This document shows, in pieces, positions 33,959 to 43,187 of a stretch of 64,000 nt of DNA. Made by a program: the position numbers and the translations under genes. Origin of the DNA: CAJQQK01 sp049116495 (GTDB taxonomy: Bacteria > Pseudomonadota > Alphaproteobacteria > Rhizobiales > Hyphomicrobiaceae); contig JAGDYV010000140.1 of assembly GCA_049116495.1 (NCBI GenBank), positions 1 through 64,000 on the forward strand. The letters are read 5' to 3'. The notes under the pieces are model-generated. The model had not been told where the DNA came from and did not search any database. It worked only from the letters and a program-made list of their open reading frames with translations. Numbering within the stretch: position 1 is the first letter of the stretch; the number at the start of each line of letters is the position of its first letter.

Positions 33959-33965
33959 GTTTGGC

Positions 33966-33986
33966 GTGGCGGCCCTTGGCTGCCAC
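33966..33986. terminator. Weak stem-loop between convergent dctM and hydrolase genes
   Basis: GTGGCGGCC (33966-33974) and GGCTGCCAC (33978-33986) pair over nine bases with one G-T pair around a three-base loop. There is no T-run on either side, so it is at best a weak or factor-assisted end for the two convergent transcripts. Confidence 0.35.
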
Positions 33987-34003
33987 GTCCGCCGGGTGCT
34001 GCC

Positions 34004-34927
34004 CTATTTCTTGCCGGGATTGACACCCCATCCTTCGAGCGGCTTGGCCGGCCGGGTCGGCAGACCATAATGCCGGCTGCGCTCGAAGATCGGCAGGCCC
34101 GATGCCAGCATCGAGTGGAAAAACCACATCATGGCGTTGGTCACGTCGGACGGGCGCTCGCGGGTGACGAAGTGGCCGCAATCGAGCACGAGGATCGCTT
34201 CGAGGCCGGGTACGTGCTCTTCCATGCCGCGCGCATATTCGATCGGCTGGCGCGGGTCGTGCTCGCCGTGAATGTAGAGCACCGGCATCGTGAACTTGGC
34301 GTAGTCGACCGGTTCGCTCTTGCGGATGTCGCGGAAATAGCGCGGTACGGCCTCGGCCACGCCGGGATAGGCGAACTCATCGACGATTTCCTTGATCTCA
34401 GCGCCGTCAGGCCGAGTCTCCGGTTTGCAGGACGTATCAAACCAGACGCGGACAAAAGCATCCGCATTGCGCATCAGTCCGGTCGCTTTCTCCGGGTTAT
34501 TGCCGTTCCATTGATGATGCAGCGAGTTGCGGGCATCGTACGAGTGCAGGGACAGGCAGCACCTGACATAGCGCTCGACGCGGTCGGGGACGAGGTTGCA
34601 GATGTTGTCGCCGACCATCACGCCCCAGTCATGGCCGGCTAGATGGAAATTGCCGACGCCGATGTGATCAAGCAGATCGACGACCTCGCGGCCGACGTTG
34701 CTGCCGGAGTAGTCGCCTTCCGACTTGTCGGATTGCCCGTAGCCCTTGAGATCGAGCGCGATGACGCGGAATTGCTGTGCCAGCGTCGGCATCTGATGCT
34801 CCCAGCATCGCCAACTTTCCGGGATGCCGTGCAAGAGAACGACCGCCGGCCCCTGGCCCGCCTCGACCCAGTGCCACTTGAGGCCGTTTACCGTCGCGGT
34901 CTGATGGTTTAGTTCGGCCGACGTCAT
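34004..34927 (-). CDS. Alpha/beta hydrolase, epoxide hydrolase/dehalogenase-like
   Basis: 307 residues from the ATG at 34927, seven bases after GGAG. The oxyanion-hole segment VVLLHGIPESWRCWEHQ and the nucleophile elbow GHDWGV (Asp100) identify the aspartate-nucleophile branch that includes soluble epoxide hydrolases and haloacetate dehalogenases. The acid is probably the Asp in HGEHDPRQP and the base the His in LDCGHFVTRERP. It probably hydrolyses an epoxide or C-halogen bond through an alkyl-enzyme ester. It stands alone, converging on dctM. Confidence 0.85.
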   Translation of the reverse strand: MTSAELNHQTATVNGLKWHWVEAGQGPAVVLLHGIPESWRCWEHQMPTLAQQFRVIALDLKGYGQSDKSEGDYSGSNVGREVVDLLDHIGVGNFHLAGHDWGVMVGDNICNLVPDRVERYVRCCLSLHSYDARNSLHHQWNGNNPEKATGLMRNADAFVRVWFDTSCKPETRPDGAEIKEIVDEFAYPGVAEAVPRYFRDIRKSEPVDYAKFTMPVLYIHGEHDPRQPIEYARGMEEHVPGLEAILVLDCGHFVTRERPSDVTNAMMWFFHSMLASGLPIFERSRHYGLPTRPAKPLEGWGVNPGKK

Positions 34928-35054
34928 ACTCAACTCCGATGCTGTTCTGGCATGCTTCAGTCACGTCCAACAAACTGAACGCGACTGAAGCACAGCGTCG
35001 TGCGGAGTGCGAACAGATCTGGCGTTTCATCACCCTGCTGACAGGTGGTGCCGC

Positions 35055-35510
35055 TCACGGCTCGCGTTTGGCTTGGCGCAGACCGTCATATTCGCGCGCG
35101 TGGCACGGTAGTGTGTCGTCGAATGTCGTCCACGGCATGGCGCTGTCGGTCCAGATGTGACGGGCCAGCACTAGTCCGCCGATCGCGTCCAACGTGCCGG
35201 CTTTGACCGTCATCATTTCGGGGAGTTTTTCGCGCTGACTGAACAGTTGCGAGCCGCATTGCGCACAGAACATGCGGGTCAAGTTTTCATCACTGGCAGC
35301 CCGCACAGTATAGCATTGACAGCTGCCCTTGGTGATCGTCAGGGTATGGGCCGGGACACGGATGTTGTAGGCGGCCGCCGAACCGGATGCCCGTTGGCAA
35401 TCCCGGCAATGGCACACGACAACTTTGGACAACGGCCCGGCAAACGCATAGCGCACGGCGTTGCACAGGCAGCCCCCTTGATGCACGTCCGTCTGATCTG
35501 GCTGCTGCAT
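35055..35510 (-). CDS. GFA family (glutathione-dependent formaldehyde-activating-like) zinc protein
   Basis: 151 residues. The zinc-binding cysteines appear as GGCLCNAVRY, CHCRDCQRASGS and MFCAQCGSQLF, the GFA family pattern. The namesake Gfa was reported to speed S-hydroxymethylglutathione formation; most family members have no known role. It lies between the hydrolase and the DHA2 exporter on the same strand, but spacing does not demand an operon. Confidence 0.88.
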   Translation of the reverse strand: MQQPDQTDVHQGGCLCNAVRYAFAGPLSKVVVCHCRDCQRASGSAAAYNIRVPAHTLTITKGSCQCYTVRAASDENLTRMFCAQCGSQLFSQREKLPEMMTVKAGTLDAIGGLVLARHIWTDSAMPWTTFDDTLPCHAREYDGLRQAKREP

Positions 35511-35536
35511 ATCCGCTCTCCAAGCGCATCATACTT

Positions 35537-37048
35537 TCATTCGGCCCGCTTCGGCAGTCGCGCCAACAGGCAGATCGGCACGCCAATGACGGCGACCAAG
35601 GTGTACATGGCAAATGCGTTCAGGTAGCCAAGCATTGCCGCCTGCCTGGCAATCTCCCCCGAAATCTTGGCAGCCCCCTGAAGTGTATCAATCGACCAGG
35701 CACCGGTCGCCCACGGCATGCCCCACACGTTGTTGAACGGAGAAACCGTCTCGGTCAGCCGAGCGTAGTTGGCGGTTGACGCGCGCACGATTTCGGCGAC
35801 TGCGACCGAGATGAACAAGCTCGATCCGAAATTGCGCAGCAGATGGAACATTCCCATGGCCTCGGCCCGATATTCAGGCTTGAGCGTTGCGAAGGTGACG
35901 ACTGTGATCGGGACCCAGGCGATCCCAACGCCGATCCCTTGAACAACAGTGTTCAATGACAGCAGGAACGGACTGACATTGAGGTCGAACTGCATCATGT
36001 TGTAGCCGCCGTAGGCCTGGATGGCGAAACCGAACATCATCATCAAGCGGGCATCCAGCCGCGGAACGAGCATCACAAAGATGAATCCGATCGCCGTACC
36101 AAGGCCGCGCCAGCCGATGAAGGCGCCGATCGCGGAGTCCGTATAGCTTGCATGGTTTTGCAGCAGCGGCGGCAGCAACACCACCGGTGCGAAGTTGAGC
36201 ATGCCGTAGAAGAAGACAAGCAGCATACCGATCGCGTAATTGCGGTCCGTGAACAGGAAGAGGCGGATGAACGGCCGTTTCGTGGTCAGGCTGTGCGCGA
36301 CGAACATGTAAAGCGCGACCATTGCCAGAAATGTCATCACGACGATTTCGGTCGATTGGAACCAATCCAGCCGCTGGCCGCGCGAAAACACGATCTGCGC
36401 GCCGGCAATCGCGATCGACAGGGTCAGAAACCCGCTCCAGTCGAGGCTTGTGCGTTCACGTTTGGAGCGCGTTGGCAAAATGAACTGGAATCCCACTGCC
36501 GTGATGAACGCGAACGGCACGATCATCCAGTAGGCCCATTGCCAGCCGTAGAGATCCGAGACCTCGCCGCCAACCGTCGGGGCGATGACCGGGCCGATCA
36601 TGTTGCCCATGCCGAACAGCGCCGTGATCGTCCCGTGATGCCGCGTCGCGTTTGAATCGAGCAACAACGTTTGGCCAAGCGGGACCAATGGTGCGCCGGC
36701 AGCACCCTGCATGATGCGCCAGAAGACCATCTCTTCGAGCGTCGTTGCCGTACCGCACATGAAGGTGGCAAAGCCGAATGCAACCGAGCACCAGACCATC
36801 GTGTTGCGCCGCCCGATACCGTCGGCAAGCCACCCGGTCATTGGCGTGACGACCGCGGTTGCGACGATGTTGAAGGTCATCGTCCAGGACACTTCATCTT
36901 GTGTGGCGCCGAGCGCACCCTGCATTTTGGGCAGGATCGCGGAGGCAACCAGGATCGACGACGAGTAGACAGCCGTTCCCATGATGACAAAGATCAGGAT
37001 CAACGCGCGCTGGAAAAGGCTCAGCTTATAGACGGCGTCATCGGTCAT
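35537..37048 (-). CDS. DHA2-family MFS multidrug-type exporter (EmrB/QacA-like)
   Basis: 503 residues from the ATG at 37048, with 14 predicted transmembrane helices. Motif A-like GWLADGIGRRNTMVW and motif C-like GNMIGPVIAPTVGG are present, as in drug:H+ antiporters. No EmrA-type membrane fusion gene is adjacent, so it likely works as a single inner-membrane exporter or an importer of unknown solute. It is divergent from the GntR gene at 37238, which may regulate it. A TTG start at 37141 is less likely. Confidence 0.87.
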   Translation of the reverse strand: MTDDAVYKLSLFQRALILIFVIMGTAVYSSSILVASAILPKMQGALGATQDEVSWTMTFNIVATAVVTPMTGWLADGIGRRNTMVWCSVAFGFATFMCGTATTLEEMVFWRIMQGAAGAPLVPLGQTLLLDSNATRHHGTITALFGMGNMIGPVIAPTVGGEVSDLYGWQWAYWMIVPFAFITAVGFQFILPTRSKRERTSLDWSGFLTLSIAIAGAQIVFSRGQRLDWFQSTEIVVMTFLAMVALYMFVAHSLTTKRPFIRLFLFTDRNYAIGMLLVFFYGMLNFAPVVLLPPLLQNHASYTDSAIGAFIGWRGLGTAIGFIFVMLVPRLDARLMMMFGFAIQAYGGYNMMQFDLNVSPFLLSLNTVVQGIGVGIAWVPITVVTFATLKPEYRAEAMGMFHLLRNFGSSLFISVAVAEIVRASTANYARLTETVSPFNNVWGMPWATGAWSIDTLQGAAKISGEIARQAAMLGYLNAFAMYTLVAVIGVPICLLARLPKRAE

Positions 37049-37237
37049 CGGGCCTGGGGTTGTGTAATGGGAGAGCCAAGGGTGCCCAAAGTCCGTCAGG
37101 AAATTGCATTTGGCAAGCGCTATGGCTGCGATGTTTGTCAATTCAGCCGGCTCATGTTTGAGCAGGGTATATGCTGGACAACGGCACGTTTATTGATCTA
37201 TCTGTAAAAAGTTGGATATTTTTAAAAAAGTCGACAC

Positions 37238-37963
37238 ATGATTTTGCGTGGTCACAGAAGCGAGGATACGACGGTCGTCGGGTTGATTGTCTCGGCCATT
37301 CGACGGGATATATCGTTTGGCGTTCTCGTCCCGGACGCGAAGCTGAAGATTGACGGGCTGCGCACTTCTTATGGTGGTTCCAATCATTCCATTCGCGAAG
37401 CGCTGCGTGTTCTTGCTGCCGAAGGTCTGGTCGAAGCTGAGGCACAGCGCGGATTCCGTGTCGCCTCGGCGACGGAATATGATTTGCAAGACATTGCGCG
37501 CATGCGACTTGAAATCGAAGTGATCGGTCTAAACTGGTCGATCGAGAAGGGTGACGTCGCCTGGGAAAGCACCGTGGTGGCCGCGCACCATCGGCTCAAC
37601 CGGCTGGAAGCGGTTGTTGCGGAAAACCCGTCCGATCTTAATGCGCTGGAATGGGATGAGGCGGTTCGCTCGTTCTATGCGACGTTGGTTGCGGCCTGCG
37701 AGTCGCCGCGTCTGATTGAGGCGCAGCAGAAGTACTTTGATCAGTCGCGACGCATTCGTCTCGCGGCCCTGCGCGAAGGGCGCCTTGACTTTGCAAGACG
37801 GCCGGCCCGGCGACAGATACTCGTCGATGCCGTTTTAAGACGTGAAACCGATGGCATTCGCGCGCTTTTGTCCGCGGACATTGAAGCCGAACTCAATGGC
37901 GAACACACTGTTCAACAAGACGAAACCAAAGCAACCCCGGAGGAAACCCATGACAAATTTTGA
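37238..37963 (+). CDS. GntR family regulator, FadR/FCD subfamily
   Basis: 241 residues. The N-terminal winged helix ends in SNHSIREALRVLAAEGLVEAEAQRGFRVASAT, the GntR signature; the C-terminal FCD domain is helical with the metal/ligand histidine pattern (ARMRLEIEVIGLNWSIEKGD...AAHHRL). It is the first gene of an operon: its end overlaps the ABC binding-protein start by 14 bp. It probably responds to the transported compound. The upstream 190 bp is AT-rich and contains the divergent promoters with the DHA2 gene. Confidence 0.9.
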   Translation: MILRGHRSEDTTVVGLIVSAIRRDISFGVLVPDAKLKIDGLRTSYGGSNHSIREALRVLAAEGLVEAEAQRGFRVASATEYDLQDIARMRLEIEVIGLNWSIEKGDVAWESTVVAAHHRLNRLEAVVAENPSDLNALEWDEAVRSFYATLVAACESPRLIEAQQKYFDQSRRIRLAALREGRLDFARRPARRQILVDAVLRRETDGIRALLSADIEAELNGEHTVQQDETKATPEETHDKF

Positions 37964-38963
37964 TCGCCGCCAGACGCTCGGCCTGATTGGCGGGGCTGCG
38001 GCGCTGCCGTTGTTTGGCACGCCGGCACTTGCGAAGACGAAAATCAAGGTCGGTGCCTTGCGCTTCACCAGTCATGCCGCCAGTTTTGTTGCCTTCGAGC
38101 GTGGTTATTTCGCCGATGCCGGGCTTGATGTTGAGTTCAAGTTCTTTCAGGCGGCGCAGCCGATGGCCGTCGCGATAGCGTCGCGCGATGCCGACTATGC
38201 GGTAACGGCTGTCAGTGGTGGGTTGATTTCGCTTGCCGAAAAAGGTGCCACCAAAGTGATCGGCGCTGCCTTGTCGGAAGAGAAGGGGATTGACGGACAA
38301 AAGATCCTGGCGTCGAACAAGGCCTATGATGCTGGCCTCACGTCACCGGCCAAGCTTGACGGGCGAACGTTTGCGGTGACGCAGACCGGTTCATCCTTCC
38401 ACTACATGGGCTCGAAAATCTCGGCCAAGGAAAACGCCAAACTCTCTTACAAGCCACTCCAGAAAGTCGGTGCGATTATCGGTGCTATGAAGTCGGGGCA
38501 GGTCGACGCGTGGTCGATCGTACCGCATCTTGCGAAGGCTCTCGCCAAAGGCGGCGCCGTCAAGATCATCGGTGACGTTGCCGACTATATCCCTGACTAT
38601 CAGGTCACGACGGTGTTTACGTCAGCCAAGAACGCTGCATCGGAACGTGATAAAACGAAAGCGTTTCTCGCTGCCTTTTCCAAAGGAGCTGCGGATTTCA
38701 ACGCGGCGCTTGTCGACAAAACCGCAGGTGCCGATGCGGCTGAGGAGATGGTCAAACTCATTCACAAATACGTCTATGCAAGTCGACCATATGAGAAGGC
38801 CCGCGGCAGCATCATGAACGGGGCGATGCGGATCAATGCGGGGGCGGCGCTCAACGTTGGCTCCCTACAGGACCAGCTGGACTGGTTCAAAGCGGAAAAG
38901 CTCGTCAAGAACTCCATCACGATGGATACGCTCGTCGATCGCTCATACGTCAAAACGTACTAG
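37950..38963 (+). CDS. ABC transporter substrate-binding protein, SsuA/ThiY/NMT1 type
   Basis: 337 residues from the ATG at 37950 with GGAGG seven bases upstream, inside the end of the GntR gene. The signal region NFDRRQTLGLIGGAAALPLFGTPALA has a twin-arginine-like start followed by an Ala-x-Ala site. The mature protein follows the nitrate/sulfonate/pyrimidine-precursor binding family (VGALRFTSHAASFVAFERGYFADAGLDVEF). The cognate ATPase and permease follow. The ligand is unknown: sulfonates, taurine and hydroxymethylpyrimidine are typical for the family. Confidence 0.88.
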   Translation: MTNFDRRQTLGLIGGAAALPLFGTPALAKTKIKVGALRFTSHAASFVAFERGYFADAGLDVEFKFFQAAQPMAVAIASRDADYAVTAVSGGLISLAEKGATKVIGAALSEEKGIDGQKILASNKAYDAGLTSPAKLDGRTFAVTQTGSSFHYMGSKISAKENAKLSYKPLQKVGAIIGAMKSGQVDAWSIVPHLAKALAKGGAVKIIGDVADYIPDYQVTTVFTSAKNAASERDKTKAFLAAFSKGAADFNAALVDKTAGADAAEEMVKLIHKYVYASRPYEKARGSIMNGAMRINAGAALNVGSLQDQLDWFKAEKLVKNSITMDTLVDRSYVKTY

Positions 38964-38974
38964 GCCGGGTGGAT

Positions 38975-39000
38975 GGCGTAGCGGAGCTTTCCGCTACGCC
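38975..39000 (+). other. Perfect hairpin between binding-protein and ATPase genes
   Basis: GGCGTAGCGGA (38975-38985) and TCCGCTACGCC (38990-39000) form an 11 bp perfect stem with a GCTT loop, without a T-run. In this position it probably stabilises the upstream message or attenuates, giving more binding protein than ATPase. Confidence 0.55.
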
Positions 39001-39047
39001 GTTCGCGATACGCCATTTTCTCACGGATCGTTACGGTAGGCCGGCCG

Positions 39048-39815
39048 ATGCACCTGCGCTTGGACGCCATCTCGCACTCCTATGGTCATGTCGACGTCCT
39101 GCAGGACATTGTGCTCGACATTCCGGAAGGTCATATCGTCTGCATCGTGGGGCCGTCGGGCTGCGGGAAATCGACATTGCTACGGCTGATCGGTGGGTTG
39201 GAGCGCCCGACGGCTGGCAAAGTACTCCAGGTCGGACAACCGCCGGCAGATTGCCTCAATCCGCTAACGTTCGTGTTTCAGGATTTTGCGCTCCTTCCCT
39301 GGCGCTCAGTTGAACGCAATGTCAGTCTTGTCCTGGAAGATCACGGAATCCGCGGGGCGCGGCAACGTGCAATCGTCGGCGATGTTCTGGGGCGAACCGG
39401 CCTCACGGATTTCGCGCGGGCCCTGCCCAAGCAACTTTCCGGTGGCATGAAGCAACGCGTTGCGATTGCGCGGGCGCTGGCCGTCAACCCTGCCGTGATG
39501 CTGATGGATGAGCCGCTCTCCGCACTCGACAGCCAGACGCGCGAACTCCTGATGGATGACCTGATTGCGCTTTGGGAGCGGGCACCATTTACGGCTGTTT
39601 ACGTCACGCACAATCTGGCCGAGGCGGTTCGTTTGGGCCACGCGATTGTCGTGATGTCGCGACGGCCGGGCAAGATCAAGGATATCGTCGAAATTGATCG
39701 GCCGCTTTCGGACCGTGGCTTTGGTGACACCGAACTTGAAACGATCCAACGCAAACTCTGGCTGATGATGCGCGAAGAAGCGCGTGCCGCTGATGCGGAG
39801 TTGTTGGATGGTTGA
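39048..39815 (+). CDS. ABC transporter ATP-binding protein, SsuB/TauB type
   Basis: 255 residues. Walker A is GPSGCGKST (residues 35-43), the Q-loop is FVFQDFALLPWRSV, the signature LSGGMKQR and Walker B VMLMDEPLSALD. VYVTHNLAEAVRLGHAIVVMSRRPGKI is the usual H-loop and C-terminal pattern of sulfonate/nitrate importers. It powers uptake with the permease whose gene overlaps its end by eight bases. Confidence 0.93.
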   Translation: MHLRLDAISHSYGHVDVLQDIVLDIPEGHIVCIVGPSGCGKSTLLRLIGGLERPTAGKVLQVGQPPADCLNPLTFVFQDFALLPWRSVERNVSLVLEDHGIRGARQRAIVGDVLGRTGLTDFARALPKQLSGGMKQRVAIARALAVNPAVMLMDEPLSALDSQTRELLMDDLIALWERAPFTAVYVTHNLAEAVRLGHAIVVMSRRPGKIKDIVEIDRPLSDRGFGDTELETIQRKLWLMMREEARAADAELLDG

Positions 39816-40620
39816 TAACGCAGAGCGGCCGGACAAGTTTGAGACCGTCGACTTTCGTGGCGGTGGCTTCGTGCCGCGCCCCATTCGATGGATCGGTTTG
39901 ATCGTTTTCGTTGTGCTGATCGGTCTTGCCGAAATCGGCACGAGAACGGGATTCATCTCCGCGCTGACGCTGCCGCGGCCTTCGCATGTTTTTGCAACCT
40001 TCGTTGAGCTCTATCAATCCGGTTTGTTGTGGCAACACCTGCTGCCGTCGCTATCGCGCCTCATGGTAGGTGCTTCGCTCGGTGCGGTGGCCGGGATTGC
40101 CGTTGGCGTCATGATCGGGCTTTTCAGTTATGTGCGATCGGGGCTGGTTCCGCTGGTGGCGGCGATTTTCCCGATCCCCAAGATCGCGCTGTTGCCACTG
40201 TTTGTCATATGGTTTGGCATTGACGAGGGCTCCAAGTACGCGCTGATTGCGTTTGGAACGTTTACGCCGACGGTCGTTGCAACCTATGGCGCAGTCGATA
40301 ACGTCGACCGGTCATTGATCCGCATGGGCCAGAGTTTTGGTCTGTCATGGCTGTCGATCGTGCGCAAGATCGTGCTGCCAGGGGCGATGCCGGGGATACT
40401 TTCGGGCCTGCGCATCTCGCTCTCGATTGCCATCATTCTGCTGGTTGCCGCCGAGATGCTCGGTGCTGAATACGGTGTTGGTGCCTATATCCTGCAGGCT
40501 GGTTCCGTCTACGACCTTGAGAGACTGTTTGTCGGTGTGGTTATTCTTTCAATCCTGGGTGTCTTGGTCAGCACCGTGATCGCAGCGATCGAGCACCGAC
40601 TTCTGAAATGGCGCATTTAG
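39808..40620 (+). CDS. ABC transporter permease, SsuC/TauC type
   Basis: 270 residues from the ATG at 39808, overlapping the ATPase gene. About six transmembrane helices are present, with the EAA loop FGLSWLSIVRKIVLPGAMPGILSGLRISLSIAIILLVAAEML that docks onto the ATPase. A single permease gene implies a homodimer, unlike the two-permease system at 53187-54856. The isochorismatase-like gene follows after 23 bp. Confidence 0.92.
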   Translation: MVDNAERPDKFETVDFRGGGFVPRPIRWIGLIVFVVLIGLAEIGTRTGFISALTLPRPSHVFATFVELYQSGLLWQHLLPSLSRLMVGASLGAVAGIAVGVMIGLFSYVRSGLVPLVAAIFPIPKIALLPLFVIWFGIDEGSKYALIAFGTFTPTVVATYGAVDNVDRSLIRMGQSFGLSWLSIVRKIVLPGAMPGILSGLRISLSIAIILLVAAEMLGAEYGVGAYILQAGSVYDLERLFVGVVILSILGVLVSTVIAAIEHRLLKWRI

Positions 40621-40643
40621 AGCGTGCTAGGTAAGGAAGCGTG

Positions 40644-41303
40644 ATGCCAACGACCGCCGAATTGTTTCCGCCCATTCCTGCATATTACATCGATTTTGCA
40701 TCGTTTCTCGCCTTCAACCGATGCGATTGGCGGGTTGACCGGGCAACCGCGGCACTCCTGATTTACGATTTGCAGACGTGGTACGTGAACCGCTATGCGG
40801 ACCCCCGGCGGCTGGTGGCGAACATACGGCGTCTGCGTACGGCAGCTGAACGGGCGCAGGTGCCGGTCATATTTGTTGTTGCTGATCCGGTTCATCATGT
40901 GGCGGAACGGGGGATCGCCCGCGATCTTTGGGGCGACGGCATTGGTGCTGTCAAGGAGGCGGGTGCTGCCGACGATGAGATGCACCCTGAGCTGACGCCT
41001 GGCGCAAAGGATTTCGTTATTCTCAAGCGCAAGTACAGTGCATTCTTTGAGACAGATCTCGAGGCGACGCTGCGCCGTATGAACCGTTCGCAGGTGATCA
41101 TGAGCGGCAACTACGCCAACCACGGCTGCATGGTCACGACCGTCGACGCCTACATGCGTAACTTCCAAGTGTTCTTTATGGCCGATGCGCTTGGCGCGAC
41201 CAGCGCAGAAGGACACGAGATGGCGTTGCGCTGGGTCGCAGACACGTGCGGTCAGGTCGCGCTTACGACGGCTACAGTCGCGCAATTGGAACATAGCGCC
41301 TGA
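40644..41303 (+). CDS. Isochorismatase family hydrolase with Gly at the catalytic Cys position
   Basis: 219 residues from the ATG at 40644, after AAGGAAG. It resembles the isochorismatase domain of EntB and PhzD over its length: ATAALLIYDLQTWYVNRY with the conserved Asp, VILKRKYSAFFETDLEATLR with the Lys, and SGNYANHGCMVTTVDAYMRNF. Counting from the conserved VDA, the nucleophilic Cys of amidase members is Gly here (the G of HGC), as in true isochorismatases. Vinyl ether hydrolysis is therefore more likely than amide hydrolysis. No siderophore or phenazine genes are near, and it is the last gene of a GntR-ABC operon. Confidence 0.82.
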   Translation: MPTTAELFPPIPAYYIDFASFLAFNRCDWRVDRATAALLIYDLQTWYVNRYADPRRLVANIRRLRTAAERAQVPVIFVVADPVHHVAERGIARDLWGDGIGAVKEAGAADDEMHPELTPGAKDFVILKRKYSAFFETDLEATLRRMNRSQVIMSGNYANHGCMVTTVDAYMRNFQVFFMADALGATSAEGHEMALRWVADTCGQVALTTATVAQLEHSA

Positions 41304-41567
41304 TGTGTGTTTGGCAGCGCGGAGCGGTGCTTGTTTGTTGCCGGTTTGACGTCCTGGCCGTGGCGGCCGGACGCCATTGGCTTGCTGCATTTACGACATG
41401 GAATCGAAAACCAATTCACCGATGCGGTATGGATGAATGGCGCGGAGGGCGCGTATTGATGACGGTCGTCGCAAGTCCTCTCTTTGCGCAAATCCTGGTT
41501 GTGTTTGAGTTGCAGGCGTGTGGCGTGCATCCTCGTGCTTCATGTTTTAACGAAGTGGTGCGCGGCG

Positions 41568-43187
41568 GTGGAACACAATCCGGACGGTGAGACGTTTGAT
41601 TTCATTGTGACAGGTGCGGGCTCGGCGGGGTGTGCGGTTGCTGCACGGTTGACAGAGTGCGGACGCTTTCGCGTGCTGCTGCTTGAGGCGGGACAGCGTG
41701 ACAGTAATCCGTGGATCCACATCCCGATCGGTTATCACAAACTCTATACCCACGACGAATTGAACTGGAAGTTTGAGAGCGAGCCGGTGCCGGGTCTGAA
41801 CGGGCGCACCTCGTACCAACCGCGTGGCAAGATGCTCGGTGGGACGAGTTCATTGAACGGCATGATCTATATGCGCGGAACGGCCGCCGACTATGATGGC
41901 TGGCGGCAGCGCGGGTGTGCCGGCTGGGACTATGAAAGTGTGCTGCCGTATTTCCGTAACGCCGAGGATCAGGAACGCGGCGAGAGTGAGTTTCACGGCG
42001 TGGGTGGCCCATTGAAGGTTATGAACAACCGTTATCGCAGTGATATTGTCGAAGCGATTGTTGAGGCGGCGGTGCAGGCAGGTGTGCCGCGTAATGATGA
42101 TTTCAACGGGGCGACGCAAGAAGGCGTCGGATACTATCAGGCGACACAGGGAGGCGGTAAGCGTTGGAGTGCGGCAACAGCGTATTTGAAGCCTGCTCGG
42201 AAACGGAAAAACCTGGTTGTCACGACCGATGCCCATGCGACGCGTGTCGTGATCAAGGAGGGCCGTGCCGTTGGTGTCGAGTACGCGACGCCTGATGGCA
42301 AACGGACGGCGATGGCCAGGCGTGAGGTGATTGTTTCTGGTGGTGTCTATGGCTCACCACAATTGCTGCTGCTCTCCGGGATCGGGCCAGGCCAACATCT
42401 GCGCGAGATGGATATCGACGTTGTGCACGACCTACCATCGGTTGGCGCCAATCTGCATGATCACTTCAACTCCTACATCGCGTGGCGATCCAACAAAGGC
42501 GGCACGCTTAATGACCTGGCACGCTCGCCATTGCGCCAGATTGCAGCCGGTGCCCGTTATGCGTTGAACCGAACGGGGCCGCTTTCGGGGATGGCAGGGT
42601 TGGCCGGAATTCTGACCCGCACGGATGAACGGTTTGACCGGCCCGATTTGCAGATGAATGTCTTTCTTTGGTCGATCGAAAGCCGTGACCGGAATGGCAT
42701 CTATGCCCATAAGTTCCCGGGCTTCGCGATTTCACCGGTGCATCTCAGGCCCGAGGGCCGCGGCCGCGTCAGCTTGAACAGCCGGGATCCCTTTGTGCAG
42801 CCGAAAATAGAGTTCAAGTTTCTCGATACACCGTATGATGTTGACGCGATGCTATACGGCATGCGGTTGGCCCGGAAAATTGCGGCACAGCCGGCGCTGA
42901 CGTCGATCATCGCCGAAGAGGTGACGCCAGGGCCGAATGTGACCAGTGAAGACGCGATGATCGACGATTTGCGCAATCGAGGCGTTTCGAACCTGCATCC
43001 GGTCGGTACCTGCCGAATGGGGACCGGGGACGATGCGGTTGTCGATCCGCGGTTGCGTGTTCGAGGCATCAGCGGGCTGCGCGTCGCCGACGCGTCGATC
43101 ATGCCCCAGATCGTCGGTGGCAATACCAACGCGCCGTCGATCATGATTGGCGAGAAGGCCGCGGCGATGGTGCTGGAAGACGTTTGA
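41568..43187 (+). CDS. GMC family oxidoreductase (choline/alcohol dehydrogenase-like)
   Basis: 539 residues from the GTG at 41568; upstream in-frame codons give an implausible leader. The FAD-binding motif GAGSAGCAVAARL is at the N-terminus, followed by the GMC signature region GKMLGGTSSLNGMIYMRGTAADYDGW. The C-terminal active site has His in SNLHPVGTCRMG and Asn in GGNTNAPSIMIGEKAA, the usual His-Asn pair. It oxidises an alcohol to an aldehyde with electrons passed to quinones or O2. It appears transcribed alone after the isochorismatase gene, with a 264 bp gap before it. Confidence 0.9.
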   Translation: MEHNPDGETFDFIVTGAGSAGCAVAARLTECGRFRVLLLEAGQRDSNPWIHIPIGYHKLYTHDELNWKFESEPVPGLNGRTSYQPRGKMLGGTSSLNGMIYMRGTAADYDGWRQRGCAGWDYESVLPYFRNAEDQERGESEFHGVGGPLKVMNNRYRSDIVEAIVEAAVQAGVPRNDDFNGATQEGVGYYQATQGGGKRWSAATAYLKPARKRKNLVVTTDAHATRVVIKEGRAVGVEYATPDGKRTAMARREVIVSGGVYGSPQLLLLSGIGPGQHLREMDIDVVHDLPSVGANLHDHFNSYIAWRSNKGGTLNDLARSPLRQIAAGARYALNRTGPLSGMAGLAGILTRTDERFDRPDLQMNVFLWSIESRDRNGIYAHKFPGFAISPVHLRPEGRGRVSLNSRDPFVQPKIEFKFLDTPYDVDAMLYGMRLARKIAAQPALTSIIAEEVTPGPNVTSEDAMIDDLRNRGVSNLHPVGTCRMGTGDDAVVDPRLRVRGISGLRVADASIMPQIVGGNTNAPSIMIGEKAAAMVLEDV

